Of a stretch of 64,000 nucleotides of DNA, positions 57,093 through 64,000 are shown one piece after another (position 1 is the first letter of the stretch; each line of letters begins with the position of its first letter). The translations under genes and the position numbers were made by a program. The stretch covers positions 62,001 through 126,000 of the forward strand of contig NTMA01000093.1 in NCBI GenBank assembly GCA_002917075.1. The letters run 5' to 3'. The DNA comes from Hawksworthiomyces lignivorus (taxonomy: Eukaryota > Ascomycota > Sordariomycetes > Ophiostomatales > Ophiostomataceae). Below the pieces are notes generated by a model. That model ran no database searches, was not told the DNA's origin, and saw only the letters and a program-made list of their open reading frames with translations.

Positions 57093-59486
57093 ATGAATGG
57101 CAAGGAGACTGCTAGAGATTTGATTCGCAACTTTGAAGATCTTCGGCGCACTGATGGCGCTGCTGTTGGTGGAAAAAATGCCTCCCTTGGTGAGATGATT
57201 AGTACACTTGGACCAAAAGGAATCGCGGTACCATCTGGATTTGCAACGACTTCGCACGCATATTGGTATTATGTTGATGCCAACTGTATTCGCGAAAAGA
57301 TAAACAATCTGATTATGGAATGGCAATCAGGAAAGGCAAATCTAATCGAGACTGGTCGTGCTGCGCGGAGTCTCTTTTGCCGAAGTACTTGGCCAGCAGA
57401 TGCGGCAGAAGCCATCAAGGCCGCTTATCGTGAGCTCTCGAATAGAGAAGGGATTAAGAACTTAAGCGTTGCTGTTCGATCTAGTGCAACAGCTGAGGAC
57501 TTACCCGATGCAAGCTTCGCAGGCCAACAAGAGTCTTATCTTAATATATCCGGCGAGGACGCTCTCTTGGATGCCTGTCGGCGATGTTATGCTTCACTCT
57601 TTACAGACCGTGCCATTAGTTACCGCCAGGCTAAAGGCTTTGATCATTTAAGCATTGCACTCTCAATTGGAGTGCAGCGCATGGTTCGTTCGGATCTCAG
57701 CGGTTCCGGTGTCATGTTTTCTATTGATACCGAAAGCGGCTTTGAAAAGGTTGTACTAATCAACGCTGCTTGGGGTCTTGGCGAAAATATCGTGCAAGGA
57801 ACCGTCAATCCCGACGAGTATCAAGTTTTCAAGCCACTTCTGGATCATTCCAATTTGATTCCGATTATTGAGAAAAAGTGTGGCGACAAGGCGATGAAGA
57901 TGGTCTATGGTAGCGACCAGGCACCAACGCGAAATGTCCCTACCTCAAAAGCAGAGCGAGCTGCATTTGTTCTCAGTGACGAGGAAATTTTACTTTTGGG
58001 ACGTTGGGCATGCACGATTGAAAAGCATTATGGGTGTCCGATGGATATGGAATGGGCCAAAGACGGGGCCACGGGTGAACTGTTCATCGTCCAAGCTCGA
58101 CCAGAAACCGTGCACTCGCGCCATGATGCTTCTGCATTCAAAACCTATAAGATAGGTAAGAAAGGCCGTATTCTGACAACTGGCCTTTCAGTCAGCGATG
58201 CTGCCGTATCAGGTCGCCTTTGTCTCATCGAATCTTCCAAAGATATCAATCAGTTCATCGACGGTTCCATCTTGGTGACAGAAGCGACTGACCCAGATTG
58301 GGTACCTATCATGAAGCGGGCCGTGGCTCTTATCACTGATCATGGCGGTCGCACCTCGCATGCCGCTATTGTCAGTCGCGAACTTGGCCTTCCTGCGATA
58401 GTCGGCACTGGGAATGCCACCTATATGCTGCACACCGGCCAGGACGTTACCGTTTCCTGTGCAGAAGGCGACATTGGTTTCGTCTACGAAGGAATCTCTG
58501 ATATCACAACACAAACAGTCGATCTAGCGGAGCTACCGGCGGTCCGGACGAACATCATGCTCAATCTTGCTAATCCAGCAGCGGCATATCGTTGGTGGCG
58601 GCTTCCCGCTGATGGTATTGGCCTAGCCCGCATGGAATTTGTTGTCACCAATGCCATCCAAGTTCATCCAATGGCCCTCGTTCATTTCGACCAACTAAAA
58701 GATGCAGAGGCAAAAAAAGATATCGCCCGACTAACAGCCGGTTATGAACATAAGACTGACTACTTCGTCGACAAATTGTCCCACGGCTTCGCCGCTCTGT
58801 GCGCATCTGTGTACCCCAAGCCTGCCGTCATTCGTATGAGTGATTTCAAGACCAACGAATATGCCGGCCTTATTGGCGGTGCGCAGTTTGAGCCAAAAGA
58901 AGAGAATCCCATGATCGGCTTCCGTGGCGCCTCACGTTACTACTCTCCACGCTATAAAGAGGGGTTTGCGCTAGAGTGCCGTGCGATTAAGCGGCTGCGC
59001 GAGGAGATGGGTTTCACCAATGCCATCATTATGATACCTTTTTGTCGGACAGTCGACGAGGCGAAGAAAGTACTAGGCGTCATGAGCGAAAACGGACTCA
59101 CGCGTGGCGAAAATAACCTCCAGGTCTATGTGATGTGCGAGATCCCGTCAAACGTGATCCTGGCAGACGAATTCACCGAGCACTTTGATGGGTTTTCTAT
59201 CGGTTCCAATGATCTCACACAGCTGACTCTAGGTGTTGATCGCGACTCCGGCGATCTAGCAGATCTATTCAATGAGCAAGATGAAGCAGTCAAATGGATG
59301 ATCGCACAGGTGATCACAGCAGCCCGAAAGAGGGGATGCAAGATTAGCATATGTGGACAGGCACCGAGTGACCATCCCGAATTTGCGAAGTTCCTGGTCG
59401 AAGCCGGCATCAATTCGATTTCGGTCAGTCCCGATAGCTTTGTCGCGGTAAAGAGGCATGTGGTCGCGAGCGAGCGAGCGCACTGA
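57093..59486 (+). CDS. ppsA: phosphoenolpyruvate synthase (pyruvate, water dikinase), bacterial type
   Basis: Makes phosphoenolpyruvate from pyruvate, ATP and water in gluconeogenesis. One uninterrupted 797-codon frame, matching the roughly 790-aa bacterial enzyme. The N-terminal ATP-grasp domain contains VGGKNASLGEMI, VAVRSSATAEDLPDASFAGQ and FIVQARPETVHS. The phosphohistidine domain has the catalytic His in DHGGRTSHAAIVSRELG. The C-terminal TIM-barrel domain has LARMEFVV, NPMIGFRGASRYY and the Cys/acid motif SICGQAPSDHPEFA. All key motifs are present, so it should be active. This enzyme is uncommon in fungi. The lack of introns in a window where nearly every gene has them supports bacterial origin. 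It faces a lactate dehydrogenase tail to tail. Confidence 0.92.
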   Translation: MNGKETARDLIRNFEDLRRTDGAAVGGKNASLGEMISTLGPKGIAVPSGFATTSHAYWYYVDANCIREKINNLIMEWQSGKANLIETGRAARSLFCRSTWPADAAEAIKAAYRELSNREGIKNLSVAVRSSATAEDLPDASFAGQQESYLNISGEDALLDACRRCYASLFTDRAISYRQAKGFDHLSIALSIGVQRMVRSDLSGSGVMFSIDTESGFEKVVLINAAWGLGENIVQGTVNPDEYQVFKPLLDHSNLIPIIEKKCGDKAMKMVYGSDQAPTRNVPTSKAERAAFVLSDEEILLLGRWACTIEKHYGCPMDMEWAKDGATGELFIVQARPETVHSRHDASAFKTYKIGKKGRILTTGLSVSDAAVSGRLCLIESSKDINQFIDGSILVTEATDPDWVPIMKRAVALITDHGGRTSHAAIVSRELGLPAIVGTGNATYMLHTGQDVTVSCAEGDIGFVYEGISDITTQTVDLAELPAVRTNIMLNLANPAAAYRWWRLPADGIGLARMEFVVTNAIQVHPMALVHFDQLKDAEAKKDIARLTAGYEHKTDYFVDKLSHGFAALCASVYPKPAVIRMSDFKTNEYAGLIGGAQFEPKEENPMIGFRGASRYYSPRYKEGFALECRAIKRLREEMGFTNAIIMIPFCRTVDEAKKVLGVMSENGLTRGENNLQVYVMCEIPSNVILADEFTEHFDGFSIGSNDLTQLTLGVDRDSGDLADLFNEQDEAVKWMIAQVITAARKRGCKISICGQAPSDHPEFAKFLVEAGINSISVSPDSFVAVKRHVVASERAH

Positions 59487-59971
59487 ATGGGAAAGGCAAC
59501 AAACCTACGTAACGACAAAATAAGTCTTTGATGTAAATCCTGTTATGACTCAATTGAAGAACAAAATGGTATCCAGGCCCGAAATTACCAAAGACCTTAT
59601 CTAGTAATGTAGGTAGATAACTATTATTTGGGAAATTACTGTTAGGCGCACTAATTAATCGCGGCATTGTTTCTCGATCACGGTTAAGAGCATCTTTTTG
59701 GTCACAGGGGTCATGTTGAAACCTGCCCCGAAAGATACTATCCGTTCATGTGGTCAAACGTCACGTATAACTCCAAAGTAGTCACTAGAAATCAAACCTG
59801 TGATAATAGTCTGTACATGCGGGACACGAATCGGCCCTAACAGTTGTTATGTCTTATAATATTTCAACTATGTGTATTATATTGATAGGGACGTAGGGAC
59901 GATCTAATGCGTATTTAAGTATTGCTCCTTTAATTTGCCCATCCCTCCTTTCACTACTCCTTTCGTTTTTG
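59487..59971. other. convergent intergenic region
   Basis: Shared 3' flank of the phosphoenolpyruvate synthase and lactate dehydrogenase genes. Nothing else recognised. Confidence 0.45.
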
Positions 59972-61023
59972 CTAGTCTTCGCTAATTCGATCTATAGTAT
60001 TCTTAAGAGAATTCGCAGACACGACTAGGTTGGCATTCTCGTTGTTATCTAATGGCATCTGCATCGTCCTGATAATTCCTTTCCTCCCCAGAATAGCTGG
60101 CAAGCTGAAACAGCAACCGAATTCAGATTGAAAATGGCTTACAGGGCGAACATTTCGTTTATCCAGGAGAATAGAAGAGCAGATACTGTAAACAATAGAG
60201 CCAATTCCAAAGGGCGTTGCACCTTTAGCATGCGTAATGACTTCCGATCTCTCCTTGCACTCTTTTTCAATCTCGGCGCGATTGAAAGTGTTGAGCATAA
60301 GAGACTTGTCCAAGGGCACACCGCCGATTGTTGCAGTCGACCATGCAACGACTTGTGAGTCTCCATGCACACCCAATACGTAGAGATCTATTGAATTAGC
60401 CGCAATCTAGGTTCCGTTAGCTGAGTCTTTATGGAGATATGACAGCTATAATTACGTACTTCTGCTTTATCTGCCAACAACCCACGAAGTCGCACAGAAT
60501 CGAGGAAGGTGCCTGATCCTAACACCTGCGATGTCGGAAGCCCAGAGAGATTTAAGGCGAGAGTTGTAACTAAATCGACTGGGTTTGTCACGATGAACAA
60601 GATAGTATCAGATCTAAATGGCTTCATTGCTTTGACAGCGTTTTGTATGATCGCAACATTCCGATACATGTATTGACTACTGGTTTCACCTAGGTATCCA
60701 TGAGCGTGAGCTTCGGTCAGTGGTGAGATTTTTCCATCTGTTCTCTTACCTATGGAATGCTTAGATCCTGCAGTTATGACCACAATATCGCATTGTCCAG
60801 CCTCACGGTATGTGGCTCCTCGTACTCGCGTACTGCTGTTTCTGCTATAGGCTACATCAGAGAGATCGCGGACTTGGCCATCTCTCAAGTCAATCTGGAC
60901 ATCGACCAGAAGCAATTCGCGTGCAATAGAACTGAGGATGAGTGCATAGGCAGCAGCGGCGCCGACTTGGCCGATGCCAACGATTGCGATGCGAGAACAC
61001 TGCTGAATATTTTCAGACGACAT
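59972..61023 (-). CDS. L-lactate dehydrogenase (NAD-dependent, LDH/MDH superfamily)
   Basis: Soluble enzyme interconverting lactate and pyruvate. Exons 60460-61023 and 59972-60406 with a 53-nt intron give 332 aa. The Rossmann glycine motif is IAIVGIGQVGAAAAYAL; LLLVDVQIDLRDGQVRDLSD carries the NAD-selective Asp. CDIVVITAGSK and LFIVTNPVDLVTTLAL are family blocks. GSGTFLDSVRLRGLL holds the substrate-binding Arg region and LGVHGDSQVVAWS the catalytic His. The first substrate-loop segment (SKHSIGKRTDG) differs from the usual pattern, so lactate versus malate or another 2-hydroxyacid is not fully settled, though the overall form is LDH. Its convergent partner makes PEP from pyruvate, giving a two-step lactate to PEP route. 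Confidence 0.85.
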
Positions 61024-62587
61024 TTTCGGTGTGCAATAAGTTTCTGTGTCCGTAATGTGTATTTCAATCTCAGCTCTCTTTAATATTTATCTTCACATAC
61101 TACACAGTATGGAATCGGAGAGTCAGGGATGAAAGAAAACAGCTGATATGATTAATGGTATGACTTCTTTCTTTGTTCTTTGTCATCAAAAAATTCAACT
61201 TTCTACAATAATATCTGCTGACACCGAAAAGATGCAGAGACATGTTCATATCCGTAAACTTTACATCTCACATGCCTCTTACACATCAAACCATCTCAAG
61301 GTCACCGGCTCACGGCTGAGGTTGTGTTGATTGCCACTTTCATCACTCCCCAACTGCCTACATTGTACAGTTAGAAATATAAGCAACTGTGAGTCTAACG
61401 ACACAAGATTACCACTGCATACCGAATCTTAGTCTAGCTTGGGTCATCAATAAGAGCTGTGTTAAAATTTTGTTGGAAGAGTTGATTGGATGTTTTTAGT
61501 ATGAACTTAAGAGTCCCAATTGTAGATTCTGTAATTTCATCATGAGGAACTTTACAACCGAGAAATACCGATAAAACCCACGTGGGGTGAAGCAAAAAAA
61601 AAAAAAAAAGCAACGTAATAGGGTGGCTGCAGTCAGCACAGGATTTACATGTTTGTGTGTGTCGTCATATCTCTCAGGTCGATTTTTTCATATTATAGAA
61701 CACTAGTCCGAGGCATTTAGAGGCAGGTAAAAAAGCAGCTAAGAAAATCTCAACTCTCAACACTACGACCAACATTTAATCGTAGTTCGGATTGGATTTT
61801 CTTAGTCAACTAGCACTTTTTATATAGTCTATTGCTTATGAGACTGATTTAGGGCTTACATTATCTTCTGGCAAGTACATGCATTTAGTAAATGAAAGCT
61901 ACTGGAAGTTTTTCCTACCAATCTAACGAACTAAATATAACAAATTAATTTGCATCTTTCGAATCTGTTTAGCCGGCGAACACTTCCAGTCAATTGCTAA
62001 TTGCCAATTACCCAATGGCTTCTTTGCGTAGAACCCACGACATGTGGCGTGCATAATTAAGTTAGCCGAACCGGTATACAATCCCGGACCCTGGTGATCA
62101 ATTACCCGATATGGCAGTCGGTGAAGCATAAAGCAAACTTCAAGTGGGATTGTCAAGTGGAAGGCTAGGGTCACACTTCAGGGGACGGTAGTTCACAATC
62201 GAGTCACACGTTTTGAATATAATCCGTTTCGTTGGAGAAAATTCACTCTTCTTAATCTCACATGGGTCTTTTCACACTTGGCTAACCACCTTCCGGAGAA
62301 AGGAATCAAACTTGGCGAGCGTTTTCAACCGAGTCTTGGGTGTAAACATACAGACACCCTCGAGGTACTTTACAAATAGTTGTATAGAGATGGGGCTGGA
62401 CTTAGATATAAAGTCTTTGGTATAGCTTTCCGAAGGAACATAATTAAGTTTTTCTAGTTGATAATCGAACTCCTACAAGAAATTAATTTCCGGAAGCAGT
62501 TTATCGTCACAGATTGCAAATGAGAAAACAGTTCTGACAAAAGCAGAGACCAGCAACAAAACCGTCAAGACTTTCTTTTAATTTCTA
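61024..62587. other. 1.5-kb intergenic region
   Basis: No gene recognised on either strand; ORFs at 61148-61330, 61923-62174 and 62213-62425 lack homology. A poly-A run lies near 61592-61608. It should include the promoters of the lactate dehydrogenase (left) and phospholipase C (right). Confidence 0.4.
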
Positions 62588-64000
62588 TTGAAACCAAAAC
62601 TCAATATATTTATGATGCTACGCAATTGTCTTAATAGCATATTAGTGTTGGCGGTCGTAGCAGCCGCCAAGCAACCTGGCCATAGTAACTGCGGCAATTC
62701 AGCCATTCAGAATATGAAGGCTCACATTAAGACTGTTGTCCTCCTGGTTATGGAAAATCGCTCTTTCGATAATATTTTGGGTGGCCAGACTCTTAAAGGC
62801 CTTGACAATCCTTATCACAACGGTCCTTACTGCAACCCGTATAATCTGACCGATCCATCATTGGGAACTGTCTGCAGTGTTGCAAAGGATTACGACTCTA
62901 TAGCGGATGATCCTGACCATGCCGTCTATGGCAATAACATCGAATTCTATGGTACCTTCAATCCCAGCAATGAAGATATTCTATCAGGCAAGCTCCTCGC
63001 ACATCAAAAGGGGTTCGTCCACGAGCAGCTTCGACTCTATGATTCAAGCGTAGACCGAACCACCCTATCAAAACAGGTCATGAACTACTACACAGAGGCT
63101 CAGGTTCCCGTGCTCACATCTCTGGTTCAGAATTTCGTGACGTTCAACTATTGGCACTCGGCCATTCCAGGCGTGAGTTAATATAGAAACTGTTCTTCTC
63201 CTGTTCTTCAGCTGAACAAGCAACCAGCTAAATGACCAAATGACCACAGCCAACAGATCCGAACCGGATGGCCATTGTAGCTGGAAGTTCCTTCGGCCAT
63301 GGTACAAATGACGCCACGTTTAAAGCAAAGGGCTTCAATGAGACATCCATCTTCCAGTCACTGACTGCAAACGGCTACAAGTGGAAGAACTACCATGACC
63401 CAGCCGGTGGCACCGGCCCCGAAGCCTCATGGTTCCAATGGACTTATGACACCGGACTCCAGGATAACATTGTAGATCTTGACCAATTCTATGTTGATGC
63501 AGCTGCCGGCGATCTTCCTAGCTTCAGCATCATCAACCCTTCATGTTGTGGTGTGGACACAACTTCCATGCATCCTACGGGCCTAGTTTCTCTAGGTGAA
63601 GGTCTCATCAAAGATGTTTACGATGCTCTCCGCGCAAGCTCTCAGTGGGAGGAAACGCTGTTCATCATTACATATGACGAATCTGGTGGATTCTTTGACC
63701 ACGTCACGCCTCCACTTGCACCAAAGCCCGACAACATCTCTTATACAGCTGTAACACCTGCAGGCCAGGACTATACTTTCAACTTTGACCGCTTGGGAGG
63801 TCGTATGCCCACTTTCCTCATCTCTCCCTGGGTTGACAAGGCTCACGTGGAAGGACTAGGTACTAACTCTGCTGGTGAGACGGTGACCTATTCAGCCACC
63901 TCTATCCTTCGCACTCTTGGCTACCTTTTTGATTTTGAGCCATACAATCCCCGCGTTGAGTGGTCCCCATCGTTTGAGAAGTTAATCAGCACTCATTCCC
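62588..64000 (+). CDS. secreted phosphoesterase/phospholipase C (PF04185), 3' end outside the window
   Basis: Extracellular phosphoesterase of the non-specific phospholipase C / acid phosphatase family. Exon 1 (62588-63172) is followed by a 77-nt intron and exon 2 from 63250, still open at the right edge. A hydrophobic N-terminus (MMLRNCLNSILVLAVVAAA from 62612, or from the Met at 62588) looks like a signal peptide. The metal-binding VVLLVMENRSFDNILGG motif opens the catalytic domain. After the intron come PTDPNRMAIVAGSSFGHG, PSFSIINPSCCG and the conserved FIITYDESGGFFDHVTPP, then RMPTFLISPWVDKAHVEG. Family proteins hydrolyse phosphatidylcholine or phosphatidylinositol or act as acid phosphatases, and sequence does not decide which. 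About 440 residues are present; only a C-terminal tail is missing. Confidence 0.88.

Overview
The window is nuclear DNA from a filamentous ascomycete (Pezizomycotina type). The signs are short GT-AG introns of about 50-90 nt, many with CTAAC/CTAAT branch sites, several Zn2Cys6 transcription factors, a Tad-type LINE and a Ty3-type chromovirus, and repeat decay that is almost entirely transitions. No rRNA, tRNA or CRISPR array was recognised. Splice sites were placed by eye from frame and family knowledge and may be off by a few bases.

Region 1 (about 0.8-29.5 kb) looks like an aromatic-compound catabolic neighbourhood. It holds an MFS anion permease, an SDR, a carboxymuconolactone-decarboxylase-family protein, a broken monocarboxylate-type MFS gene, an aldehyde dehydrogenase, a decayed zinc alcohol dehydrogenase, a two-domain extradiol (meta-cleavage) dioxygenase, two divergent transcription-factor genes, an S15/CocE-type hydrolase, a cupin, and two FAD ring hydroxylases (phenol-hydroxylase type and salicylate-hydroxylase type). 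Inferred flow: side-chain oxidation, ring hydroxylation to a catechol, extradiol ring cleavage, then aldehyde oxidation and hydrolysis. A 649-bp MITE-like element with 8-bp target duplications sits inside this region.

Region 2 (about 30.3-42.4 kb) is a nested transposon island. A Tad-like LINE on the minus strand is split by a 7,251-bp LTR chromovirus, also on the minus strand, with 503-bp LTRs and a perfect 5-bp TSD. Most of the island has lost C on the plus strand (G to A on the coding strand) while CpG survives. The two outer ends of the LINE are nearly untouched.

Region 3 (about 43.2-53.4 kb) holds a Zn2Cys6 activator, a 2-oxoglutarate/Fe(II) dioxygenase, an NCS1 permease, an aldo-keto reductase and a DUF917 gene that is truncated and carries a nonsense codon. 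The upstream regions of these genes share GCCGAT, GGAGTTCGGTTAA, GTTGCCGACGCT and GCCTATCGC motifs, which suggests one regulon, perhaps for uptake and breakdown of a nitrogen heterocycle such as a pyrimidine or hydantoin.

Region 4 (about 54.3-64.0 kb) has a secreted serine carboxypeptidase, an intronless bacterial-type phosphoenolpyruvate synthase convergent with an L-lactate dehydrogenase (together a possible lactate to pyruvate to PEP route), and a secreted phosphatidylinositol/phosphocholine-type phospholipase C that runs off the right edge.
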